From Streptomyces sp. AP-93 (GTDB lineage Bacteria > Actinomycetota > Actinomycetes > Streptomycetales > Streptomycetaceae): a DNA stretch of 64,000 nt. Positions 51,811 through 59,273 of this stretch are shown here, one piece after another. Positions within the stretch are counted from its first letter, which is position 1, and every line of letters starts with the position of its first letter. The translations under genes and the position numbers were made by a program. Below the pieces are notes generated by a model. That model saw only the letters and a program-made list of their open reading frames with translations. It made no database searches and had not been told where the DNA came from. The stretch spans positions 124,001 to 188,000 of the forward strand of contig NZ_JALGBX010000017.1 of assembly GCF_022808175.1 (NCBI RefSeq), in the 5' to 3' direction.

Positions 51811-53042
51811 CCGACGCGACGGACGCGACGGACCGCTACACGGTCATCTCGGCCGACTGCCACGCGGGCGCCGACCTGCTGGACTACAAGCCGTACCTGG
51901 AGAAGCGCCACCACGAGGAGTTCGACGCCTGGGCCGCGACCTACGTCAACCCGTACGAGGACCTCCTCGCGGACACGGCCGACCGCAACTGGAACTCGGC
52001 TCGGCGCCTGGCCGAGCTCGAAGCCGACGGGATCGTCGCGGAGGTGCTCTTCCCGAACACCATCCCGCCGTTCTTCCCCAAGGCCTCGCTGATGGCACAG
52101 CCCCCGACGGCGGCCGAGTACGAGATGCGCTGGGCCGGGCTCCAGGCCCACAACCGGTGGCTGGCGGACTTCTGCGCGGACGCGCCGGGCCGCCGGGCGG
52201 GCGTGGTCCAGATCCTCCTGAACGACGTGGACGCGGCAGTCGCGGAGATCCGCCGCACCCGCAACGCGGGCTTGACCGGCGGCATCCTGCTGCCCGGCGT
52301 CCCGCCCGGCTCCACCGTTCCCGAGCTCTACTCGCAGGTCTACGACCCGATCTGGGCCGTCTGCGACGAGCTGGACGTCCCGGTCAACCACCACGGCGGC
52401 TCCGCCTCCCCGCCGCTGGGCGACGAGCCGGCGGCGCGGGCCGTCTTCATGGTGGAGACCACCTGGTTCTCCCACCGGGCCCTGTGGCACCTCATCTTCG
52501 GCGGGGCCTTCCGCCGCAACCCCGGGCTGAAACTGGTCCTCACGGAGCAGGGCTCCGGCTGGATCCCGGGCGTCATCGAGATGCTGGACTACTACCACGG
52601 CCGCCTGGTCGCGGCCTCGGCCACCGCCGAGGCCAAGTTCGGGGCGGGGCTGGCGGAGTCCATGGGCAAGGGGCCGGGCGAGGTCTGGCGGGACAACTGC
52701 TTCGTGGGAGCGAGCTTCATGCGCCCCCACGAGGTCCCGCTGCGGGACCGGATCGGCCTCGACAAGATCATGTGGGGCAGCGACTACCCCCACGACGAGG
52801 GCACGACGCCCTACTCCCGCGAAGGCCTGCGCATCGCCTACGCGGGCCTGCCCCGCGAGGAGGTCGCCGCCATGGTCGGCGGCAACGCCGCCCGGGTGTA
52901 CGGCTTCGACCTCGCCCTCCTCGACGCGGTGGCCGCCAAGCACGGCCCCCTCGTCTCGGAGGTCGCGCAGCCCCTGACGGAGGTCCCGGCGGGAGCCACC
53001 AGCCCCGCCTTCGCCCGCGGGGGCTCGGTCCGGGTCTGGTGA
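51807..53042 (+). CDS. Amidohydrolase-2 family protein, second copy
   Basis: A 411-aa paralogue of the preceding protein: ISADCHAGADLLDYKPYLEK, AHNRWLADFCADAPGRR, VPVNHHGGSASPPLGD, VLTEQGSGWIPGVIEML and KIMWGSDYPHDEGTTPYS. The two share the DCHAG motif and the order of blocks and are clearly duplicates. GTG 51807 overlaps the stop of the first copy. They may form a heteromer or act in successive steps. Confidence 0.85.
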   Translation: MTDATDATDRYTVISADCHAGADLLDYKPYLEKRHHEEFDAWAATYVNPYEDLLADTADRNWNSARRLAELEADGIVAEVLFPNTIPPFFPKASLMAQPPTAAEYEMRWAGLQAHNRWLADFCADAPGRRAGVVQILLNDVDAAVAEIRRTRNAGLTGGILLPGVPPGSTVPELYSQVYDPIWAVCDELDVPVNHHGGSASPPLGDEPAARAVFMVETTWFSHRALWHLIFGGAFRRNPGLKLVLTEQGSGWIPGVIEMLDYYHGRLVAASATAEAKFGAGLAESMGKGPGEVWRDNCFVGASFMRPHEVPLRDRIGLDKIMWGSDYPHDEGTTPYSREGLRIAYAGLPREEVAAMVGGNAARVYGFDLALLDAVAAKHGPLVSEVAQPLTEVPAGATSPAFARGGSVRVW

Positions 53043-53156
53043 CGCGGAGCGCGGAGACGCCCCGTAGCCACGCGGCCGTCTGACCCGGCGGCCGGCGGCT
53101 CCGGGCGGCCGCGCCGGTCCGCGGGTCCGCCGGCCCGCCGGTCCCGCTCGAGCGGC

Positions 53157-56100
53157 TCAGTCCCTGCGGACGAGCCGCTCCGGCGGGATCAGCTCCGCCC
53201 CGGTGACGTGCGTGCCCGGGCGCAGCTCGATCACCAGCTCCTCCAAGGGGGCGAGCGGCGACAGGTCCACGGTCCCCAGACATTCGCTCAGCACCAGCCG
53301 GCGCAGCGCCGGGACATCGCGCAGCGCCTCCAGGGTGCCCTCCAGCGCGCACCGGATCAGCACGAGCCGGCCGAGGCGTTCGTACGGCAGGAGCGCTCCG
53401 GCCGAGATGGGCGCCGCGTGCCGGATCTGCAGGGCGGTCAGCCCCCTGAGCGGCAGCGAGCGCACCAGCTGGCGGTACTGGCCGCTCCCGGCGACCGTCA
53501 GCCTCTCCACCAGCGGCCAGCGCTCGATCCCGTCGAGCGTCATCCGGCGGGCGCCCTGCCACAGGTGCAGCGCGGTCAGCGAGTCAGCGGCCGGGACGTC
53601 CCCGATCCGCCGCTGCTCCGGCTCGAAACCGATGACCAGCGAGCGCAGACCGGCCGCGCCCGCCAGCGGAGCGAGCGAGAGGTCGTCCCGCAGGTAGCCG
53701 AAGGCGAGGCTGTCCGCCCGGAGTTCGCCCACCACCTCGATCCCGGTGACCTGCGGGCAGTCCAGGACGCCCAGGTGGCGCAGCGAGGACTGCCCGGCCA
53801 GCGGGGACAGATCGGCCAGCCGCGGATTGCGGTGCAGGGTCAGGGACTCCAGGTCCCGCCGCCGCGCGATCTCCGGCGGGACCGGGCCGTCCCAGGTGAC
53901 GTGCAGCCGGCGGACGTGCCGGAGCCGGTCCAGGGCCCGTAACTGTCCGGGCGTCCGCACGTGCAGGTGGGCCGTGTTCATGGGGGCGTCCGCGAGCACC
54001 GTGTCCGCGTACACGTCCACGGGGAACCGCCCCCAGGCGTCGGAGAGTTCGCGGGCCGCCTCGTAGCGGTCGTCCGTCCGGAAGCCGGCGATCACCTGGA
54101 GCGCCCGGTCGCCGCCGACGAGCGCCGCCGTACGGATCGTCGCGGCCGCCTCGGCCTCGACGAGCCCGGCGGGCTCCGGCAGCAGCTCCAGCACCAGTTC
54201 CCCCGCCTTGGCCAGTTCCTCGGCCTGGCCGGGGGAGCGCGGGGGCAGCAGGAGCGCCGTCCGGGCCGTCACCTCGCGCCGGACCTCCGGATCCAGCTCC
54301 GGGGCGTGCTCCAGGCAGGCGGCCGCGAGCAGCACCAGCCGGCTGCGCTCGGGCTCCGACTGATCGGCTCGCGCCAGCAACTGCCGTAGCAGGTAGGAGC
54401 GTTCGTCGGGCCGGGCGTGCCCCACCGCCATCCGGACCACGTTGTCCCAGGTGTACTCGTGGGCGTTGCGCACCAGGACGCCGAAGTCCCGCGCCTCCAC
54501 CGCCGCCTTGGCGCCGAGGTAGTCCTGGAAGGTCTGGTGGACGAACAGGACCGAGCCCGGTACCGGCTCGCGGAGCAGCCCGCTGCGGATCAGCAGGTGC
54601 CGGAACACCGTCTGCGCGCTGCCCTGCGCCCTGACCTGGGGCATGGAGTCGAGCGATTCGGAGATCATCCCGATCGCCTCCTCGGCGGAGGCCTCCACCT
54701 GTCCGTTGCGGATCAGCCAGTACGCGAGGCGCTGGAGCAGCAGGGTCTGCTCGTCCCGGCTGAGGTAGACGCCCTCGACCCCGGAGATGTCCCGTTCGCT
54801 GTCGCGGCGGATCAGCAGCATGTCCAGAGCCGTGTCGTAGAGCTCCTTGCGGGCCCGCGGCAGATGCATCCTGCGGTCCCGGTTGAGTGCGCACAGCAGG
54901 GCGCACATGAGCGGGTTCGTCGCCAGCCTGCCCAGGTCCCGGCGCGATCCCACGGCCTCCAGGAGCGCCTTCTCGTACCGGTCGAGCAGTTTCCGCTCCT
55001 GCTCCCGCCCCGCGCCCTCGCCGTCCGCCTCCTCCCGGGCGGAGTCGTGCCAGTGCGTGATGAAGGCGCCGACGTCGTCGCGGTCCATCGGCAGCAGGGC
55101 GAGGGAGGTGAAACCGTGGGCGGTCAGCCAGTCCTCGGGTACGGCCGAGTGGCGGGTGGTGACCACGAAGCGGGCCGCCGGGTACTCGGTGAGCAGGGCC
55201 CGCAGCCAGGACCCGGTCCTGTCGCGCAGTCGCGGAGGCACCTCGTCCACTCCGTCGATCAGCACCAGCGCCCGTCCGGAGGCGAGGAGTCCGGTGATCC
55301 AGCCCTCGGGAGGCGGCAGCGGGACGCCGGTCGCGCCGAGCCAGTCCTGCGGCCGGGGCAGTCCGGCGGGGGAGTTGAAGGAGCGCAGCGGCAGGACGAA
55401 GGGGACGAGGCCGTTCCAGTCCGGCAGGTGGGGTCCGAAGCTGTTCCGGGCGGCATTGAGGGCCAGCCATTTCACGAGGGTGCTCTTGCCCGAGCCGGCC
55501 GGGCCGCGCAGCAGCACCCGCTCCGTCGCGTTCAGCGCCACCTCGGCCTTCACCGAGCTCTGCAGTCCCGGCTCTTCGAGGAACTCCCCGCCGCTGACCG
55601 CGAGGCTGATGTAGGCCCGGTCCAGCGACCAGTCCTGGCGGGCCTGGCTGAGCGTCAGGCCGAACAGCTGGACCCGCCCCTGGGCCTCGGCGACGTACTG
55701 GGCGTACCGCTCCTCGAAGGCCGCGGCGGCATCGAAGGCCGCGGCGGCCGCGGCGGCCTCCGTGTCCGGTGCGGCCCGGGGATCGGCGTACGGCTCCCCG
55801 ATGGCCGCGGCCTCCTGCGCGTCCGGTGCGGCCCGAAGGCCGTCGCCCTGGGGGGAGCCCCCGTCTCCCGCCGGCCGGCCGTCGAGGCACAGCACGAACA
55901 GTTCCCGGTAGGCGGCCTCCGCCTCGGGGCCCAGTTCCGCGGGCGGCGGGGGCACGGGGACGGGCTCCGGGCCGAAGGCGGCCATGAGGAGGACCCCCGT
56001 CTGCTTCGGGCCGAGCGCGGCGAACGCCCGGCCGACGGCGGACACCGCCGCGGAGCGGGCGGGTTCGTCCAGCCCCGCGCTCGCGTTCGTCAGCAGGGCG

Positions 56101-56252
56101 ACCAGCCTGTGCGCGCGGCGCAGCCGGTCGGTGGCGTCCTGCCTCACCGGCCTGAGCCTGAGCGCCCCCGGCGGCCGGGCCCTGACCAGCGCCCGCGCCG
56201 CGGCGTCCGCCGCCTCCAAGGCGATCTCTTCAAAACCCGGTTCGTACCCCAT
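53157..56252 (-). CDS. NACHT NTPase with C-terminal leucine-rich repeats (NLR-like STAND protein)
   Basis: A 1031-aa STAND-type ATPase. Residues about 1-215 form a helical N-terminal domain (FEEIALEAADAAARALVRAR, RRAHRLVALLTNASAGLDE) joined by an acidic Pro/Ala linker. The NACHT domain carries Walker A VLLRGPAGSGKSTLVKWLAL (about residue 250), Walker B ALVLIDGVDEVPPRL, sensor RFVVTTRHSAVPEDW and the winged-helix region RLATNPLMCALLCALN. The C-terminal 260 residues form leucine-rich repeats (LESLTLHRNPRLADLSPLA, LRHLGVLDCPQV, LGRLVLIRCALEG). This is the architecture of bacterial NLR-like proteins, several of which block phage infection. No dedicated effector domain is obvious at the N-terminus. 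ATG 56252 has GGGGAAGG 7 nt upstream. Confidence 0.9.
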   Translation of the reverse strand: MGYEPGFEEIALEAADAAARALVRARPPGALRLRPVRQDATDRLRRAHRLVALLTNASAGLDEPARSAAVSAVGRAFAALGPKQTGVLLMAAFGPEPVPVPPPPAELGPEAEAAYRELFVLCLDGRPAGDGGSPQGDGLRAAPDAQEAAAIGEPYADPRAAPDTEAAAAAAAFDAAAAFEERYAQYVAEAQGRVQLFGLTLSQARQDWSLDRAYISLAVSGGEFLEEPGLQSSVKAEVALNATERVLLRGPAGSGKSTLVKWLALNAARNSFGPHLPDWNGLVPFVLPLRSFNSPAGLPRPQDWLGATGVPLPPPEGWITGLLASGRALVLIDGVDEVPPRLRDRTGSWLRALLTEYPAARFVVTTRHSAVPEDWLTAHGFTSLALLPMDRDDVGAFITHWHDSAREEADGEGAGREQERKLLDRYEKALLEAVGSRRDLGRLATNPLMCALLCALNRDRRMHLPRARKELYDTALDMLLIRRDSERDISGVEGVYLSRDEQTLLLQRLAYWLIRNGQVEASAEEAIGMISESLDSMPQVRAQGSAQTVFRHLLIRSGLLREPVPGSVLFVHQTFQDYLGAKAAVEARDFGVLVRNAHEYTWDNVVRMAVGHARPDERSYLLRQLLARADQSEPERSRLVLLAAACLEHAPELDPEVRREVTARTALLLPPRSPGQAEELAKAGELVLELLPEPAGLVEAEAAATIRTAALVGGDRALQVIAGFRTDDRYEAARELSDAWGRFPVDVYADTVLADAPMNTAHLHVRTPGQLRALDRLRHVRRLHVTWDGPVPPEIARRRDLESLTLHRNPRLADLSPLAGQSSLRHLGVLDCPQVTGIEVVGELRADSLAFGYLRDDLSLAPLAGAAGLRSLVIGFEPEQRRIGDVPAADSLTALHLWQGARRMTLDGIERWPLVERLTVAGSGQYRQLVRSLPLRGLTALQIRHAAPISAGALLPYERLGRLVLIRCALEGTLEALRDVPALRRLVLSECLGTVDLSPLAPLEELVIELRPGTHVTGAELIPPERLVRRD

Positions 56253-56309
56253 CCCCACGCCTTCCCCCCAGTCCCGGACGCACTCACCCGGAAGCATCTC
56301 GTGAACCGT

Positions 56310-56340
56310 CGGTAACACCGATGGATACCGATCGGTAACA
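56310..56340. promoter_or_regulatory. Direct and inverted repeats in NACHT/hydroxylase divergent region
   Basis: CGGTAACA occurs twice (56310-56317 and 56333-56340, period 23 bp). ACCGAT occurs at 56317 and 56327 (10-bp period), and ACCGATCGGT (56327-56336) is a perfect 10-bp palindrome. The 129-bp region separates the minus-strand NACHT gene and the plus-strand hydroxylase gene, so one regulator could control both. Confidence 0.55.
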
Positions 56341-56381
56341 ACCCCTAGCCGAGCCCCCGAACCCGCCTCTATGGTGCGGAC

Positions 56382-57314
56382 ATGCCGAACCTGCCCGATG
56401 TCGTGCTGTGGTCCATACCCGCCTTCGTCCTGCTCACCGTCGTAGAGCTCGTGAGCTACCGCATCCATCCCGACGAGGACGCCGCCGGGTACGAGACCAA
56501 GGACGCCGTCACCAGCCTCGGCATGGGGATCGGCAGCCTCGGCTTCGACTTCCTCTGGAAGATCCCGATCCTCGCGATCTACACCGCGGTCTACGAGCTC
56601 ACCCCGCTCCGCGTCCCCGTCCTGTGGTGGACGATCCCGCTGATGCTGCTCGCCCAGGACTTCCTCTACTACTGGCAGCACCGCGGCCACCACGTCATCC
56701 GGATCCTGTGGGCCTGCCACGTCGTCCACCACAGCAGCCGCAAGTTCAACCTCACCACCGCCCTGCGCCAGCCCTGGACCAGCGCCACCTCCTGGCCGTT
56801 CTACCTCCCGATGATCGCGCTGGGCGTGCACCCGGCCGCCATCGCCTTCTGCTACTCGGTCAACCTCGTCTACCAGTTCTGGATCCACACCGAGCGCATC
56901 GACAAGCTGCCCCGGCCGGTCGAGTACGTCTTCAACTCCCCCTCCCACCACCGCGTCCACCACGCCTCCCAAGGCGGCTACCTGGACCGGAACTTCGGCG
57001 GCATCCTGATCGTCTGGGACCGGATGTTCGGCTCCTGGGCCGGGGAGACCGACAAGCCCGTCTTCGGCCTCACCAAGAACATCGAGACCTACAACCCGCT
57101 GCGCGTCGCCACCCACGAGTACGCCTCCATCGCCCGGGACGTGCGCGCGGCCACCACCTGGCGCGAGCGCGCCGGACGCGTGTTCCGCGGCCCCGGCTGG
57201 CAGCCCGCACAGGCATCGCAGGCATCGCAGCCCGCCCAGCCCGCCCAGCCCGCCCAGCCCGCCCAGCCCGCCCCGGCCGGGACGCCGTCGCCCGCCCCGG
57301 AGCACGCCGCGTGA
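56382..57314 (+). CDS. Fatty-acid-hydroxylase/sterol-desaturase superfamily membrane enzyme
   Basis: A 310-aa di-iron membrane enzyme with four to five helices and the histidine clusters of the superfamily: FLYYWQHRGHHVIRILW, VVHHSSRKFNLTTAL, and NSPSHHRVHHASQGGYLD, plus DRMFGSW. The set H-x2-HH / H-x2-HH fits sterol desaturases, alkylglycerol monooxygenase (AGMO, TMEM195) and relatives. Next gene is a YhhN lysoplasmalogenase, which makes an ether-lipid role attractive (inference). The C-terminal tail after residue 280 is a QPA-repeat with five 9-bp copies. ATG 56382; a GTGA overlap joins it to the next gene. Confidence 0.87.
   Translation: MPNLPDVVLWSIPAFVLLTVVELVSYRIHPDEDAAGYETKDAVTSLGMGIGSLGFDFLWKIPILAIYTAVYELTPLRVPVLWWTIPLMLLAQDFLYYWQHRGHHVIRILWACHVVHHSSRKFNLTTALRQPWTSATSWPFYLPMIALGVHPAAIAFCYSVNLVYQFWIHTERIDKLPRPVEYVFNSPSHHRVHHASQGGYLDRNFGGILIVWDRMFGSWAGETDKPVFGLTKNIETYNPLRVATHEYASIARDVRAATTWRERAGRVFRGPGWQPAQASQASQPAQPAQPAQPAQPAPAGTPSPAPEHAA
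57228..57272 (+). repeat. Five 9-bp repeats CAGCCCGCC in hydroxylase tail
   Basis: Five contiguous 9-bp copies of CAGCCCGCC (57228-57272) encode (Gln-Pro-Ala)x5 at the C-terminus of the hydroxylase, preceded by GCATCGCAG repeats giving QAS. This tail is a likely length-variable locus. Confidence 0.92.
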
Positions 57315-58072
57315 GCGCCACCGGATCCACCGAGCGCGCGGGGTCCCGTACACCGGCCTGGGTGCGCCCCGCCGTCCCCCCGGGCTCCGGCCCCGCCACC
57401 AGGGCGCTGCTCGTCGCCTTCGCCGTCGCCACCGCCGTGGACCTCGGGTCGCTGCTGGCGGGCTGGCACACCGGGCACCTCATCGCCAAGCCGCTGCTGA
57501 TGCCGCTGCTCGTCGCCTACGTCGTCACCCTGGGCGCCCCCCGGCTGCTGATCGCGGCCCTGCTGTTCGGCTGGGGCGGGGACCTGGCCCTGCTCTTCGA
57601 CGCCGATCCCGCCTTCCTGATCGGCATGGGCTCCTTCGCCGCCGGGCACGTCTGCTACCTCGTGCTTTTCGGCAGGCACAGCCTCTTCGGCAGGCACAGC
57701 CTCTTCGGCCGCCGCCGGACGGGCCCCCTGCTCGGGGCCGCGTACGCCGCCGCGCTGCTGTCCACCGTCACGCTGCTCTGGAGCGACCTGCCCGCGGAAC
57801 TGCGGATCCCGGTCGCCGGGTACAGCCTGCTGCTCACCGCCATGGCCTACCGCTCCAGCGTCCTGGGGCGGCGGGCCGGGCTCGGCGGGGCGCTGTTCCT
57901 GCTCTCCGACACGCTCATCGCCACCGGGGTCGCCGAGTGGCCCCAACTGCCCCGCCCGGACTTCTGGGTCATGGCCACCTACGTGGCGGCCCAGTACCTG
58001 CTGGCCACGGGAGCACTCGCGGCGCAGCGGGCGTACGGTAGGGAGGCCCTACAGGGCTCCACCACTTCCTAG
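57311..58072 (+). CDS. Lysoplasmalogenase (YhhN/TMEM86 family)
   Basis: A 253-aa integral membrane protein of the YhhN family with about eight helices, including HLIAKPLLMPLLVAYVV, LFGWGGDLALLFDADPAFLIG, AFAAGHVCYLVLF-type segment and GALFLLSDTLIATGVAEWP. Conserved Lys, Gly-Asp and Ser-Asp positions of the family are present (GWGGD, LLSDTLIA). TMEM86/YhhN enzymes hydrolyse the vinyl-ether bond of lysoplasmalogen to a fatty aldehyde. The start GTG 57311 overlaps the hydroxylase stop. An 18-bp tandem repeat in one loop duplicates HSLFGR. Confidence 0.88.
   Translation: MSATGSTERAGSRTPAWVRPAVPPGSGPATRALLVAFAVATAVDLGSLLAGWHTGHLIAKPLLMPLLVAYVVTLGAPRLLIAALLFGWGGDLALLFDADPAFLIGMGSFAAGHVCYLVLFGRHSLFGRHSLFGRRRTGPLLGAAYAAALLSTVTLLWSDLPAELRIPVAGYSLLLTAMAYRSSVLGRRAGLGGALFLLSDTLIATGVAEWPQLPRPDFWVMATYVAAQYLLATGALAAQRAYGREALQGSTTS
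57668..57703 (+). repeat. 18-bp tandem duplication in lysoplasmalogenase
   Basis: Two identical 18-bp copies (57668-57685 and 57686-57703) encode FGRHSL twice in an inter-helix loop. Being identical, the duplication is recent. Confidence 0.92.
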
Positions 58073-58090
58073 CCGGAGGACTGCACCACC

Positions 58091-59134
58091 ATGCGCGCCA
58101 CCGTCATCCACGCCCCGCACGACATCCGCGTGGAGGAGGTGCCCGACGCTGCGATCCAGCGCCCCGAGGACGCCGTCGTCCGCGTCCTGCGTGCCTGCAT
58201 CTGCGGCAGCGACCTCTGGGCCTACCGCGGCGAGGCCAAGCGCCAGCCGGGCCAGCGGATCGGCCACGAGTTCCTCGGCGTCGTCGAGGAGACCGGCTCC
58301 GCCGTCTCGGACCTGCGCGCCGGAGACCTCGTCGTCGCCCCCTTCATGTGGTCCGACGGCACCTGCGCCTACTGCTCCGAGGGCCTCTACACCTCCTGCG
58401 AGCACGGCGGCTTCTGGGGCTCGGTCGGCCACGACGGCGGCCAGGGCGAGGCCGTCCGGGTCCCGCACGCCGACGGCACGCTGGTGAAGCTGCCCTCCGA
58501 CGCCGCATCCGACGACCACCTGCTGACCGCGCTGCTCGCGCTGTCCGACGTCATGGGGACCGGCCATCACGCCGCGCTCGGTGCGGGGGTCCGCAAGGGC
58601 TCCACGGTCGCCGTCGTCGGCGACGGCGCGGTCGGCCTGTGCGGGGTCCTCGCGGCCAAGCGCCTGGGCGCCGACCGGATCATCGCACTGGGCCGGCACG
58701 CCGTCCGTACGGACATCGCCAAGCTCTTCGGGGCCACCGACGTGGTCGCCGAGCGCGGCGAGGCCGCCGAGGCGGCCGTGCGCGAGCTCACCGGCGGCCA
58801 GGGCGCCCACTCGGTCATCGAGGCGGTCGGCACCGAACAGTCCATGCGCACCGCCGTGAACATCGCCCGCGACGGCGGGGCCATCGGCTACGTCGGCGTC
58901 CCGCACGGCAGCGGCACCGGCCTCGACCTCGGGGTCATGTTCGACCGCAACCTCACCCTGCGCGGCGGGGTCGCGCCGGTCCGCGCGTACATCCCCGAGC
59001 TGCTCGCGGACGTGCTCAGCGGTGCGATCGACCCGTCGCCGGTCTTCGACCGGGGCGTCACCCTGGACGAGGTCCCGGCCGGCTACCGGGCGATGGACGA
59101 CCGCAGCGCGCTGAAGGTCATGATCACGCCCTGA
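58091..59134 (+). CDS. Zinc-dependent alcohol dehydrogenase-family protein
   Basis: A 347-aa medium-chain dehydrogenase. Catalytic zinc site: Cys in VLRACICGSDLW and Glu/His in RIGHEFLGVVEETG; structural-zinc-like cysteines CAYCSEGLYTSC; Rossmann motif VAVVGDGAVGLCGV. Substrate not predictable; aldehyde or alcohol is usual. ATG 58091 is 18 bp after the YhhN stop and is preceded by GGAGG, so it belongs to the same operon and could convert the aldehyde released upstream. Confidence 0.88.
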   Translation: MRATVIHAPHDIRVEEVPDAAIQRPEDAVVRVLRACICGSDLWAYRGEAKRQPGQRIGHEFLGVVEETGSAVSDLRAGDLVVAPFMWSDGTCAYCSEGLYTSCEHGGFWGSVGHDGGQGEAVRVPHADGTLVKLPSDAASDDHLLTALLALSDVMGTGHHAALGAGVRKGSTVAVVGDGAVGLCGVLAAKRLGADRIIALGRHAVRTDIAKLFGATDVVAERGEAAEAAVRELTGGQGAHSVIEAVGTEQSMRTAVNIARDGGAIGYVGVPHGSGTGLDLGVMFDRNLTLRGGVAPVRAYIPELLADVLSGAIDPSPVFDRGVTLDEVPAGYRAMDDRSALKVMITP

Positions 59135-59148
59135 CCGCAGCGCCCGCA

Positions 59149-59212
59149 GGGCCGCAGCACCGCGGGAACGCAGCACCGTAGGGCCGCAACACCGTAGGAA
59201 CGCAGCAACGCA
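59149..59212 (+). repeat. Two 32-bp imperfect tandem repeats
   Basis: Copies at 59149-59180 and 59181-59212, both beginning GGGCCGCA and containing CGCAGCA motifs, differ at about five of 32 positions. They lie between the dehydrogenase stop and the terminator. Confidence 0.75.
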
Positions 59213-59214
59213 AA

Positions 59215-59250
59215 GAAGGGCCGGGCGGGATGTTCCCCGCCCGGCCCTTC
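59215..59250. terminator. Bidirectional hairpin terminator
   Basis: GAAGGGCCGGGCGGG (59215-59229) pairs perfectly with CCCGCCCGGCCCTTC (59236-59250), a 15-bp stem with a 6-nt loop, between the convergent dehydrogenase and protease genes. Confidence 0.9.
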
Positions 59251-59273
59251 CGCGATTCAGCGGATTCAGCTGG

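Noticed and set aside
49929-53042. Plus-strand open frame of 1037 codons
   Set aside because: Only its last 411 codons (51807 onward) resemble a protein family; the earlier part is a shadow of the SDR and first amidohydrolase genes.
56253-57353. In-frame upstream extension of the NACHT gene
   Set aside because: It overlaps the hydroxylase coding region on the opposite strand and lies beyond a good ribosome-binding site at 56252; composition is shadow-like.
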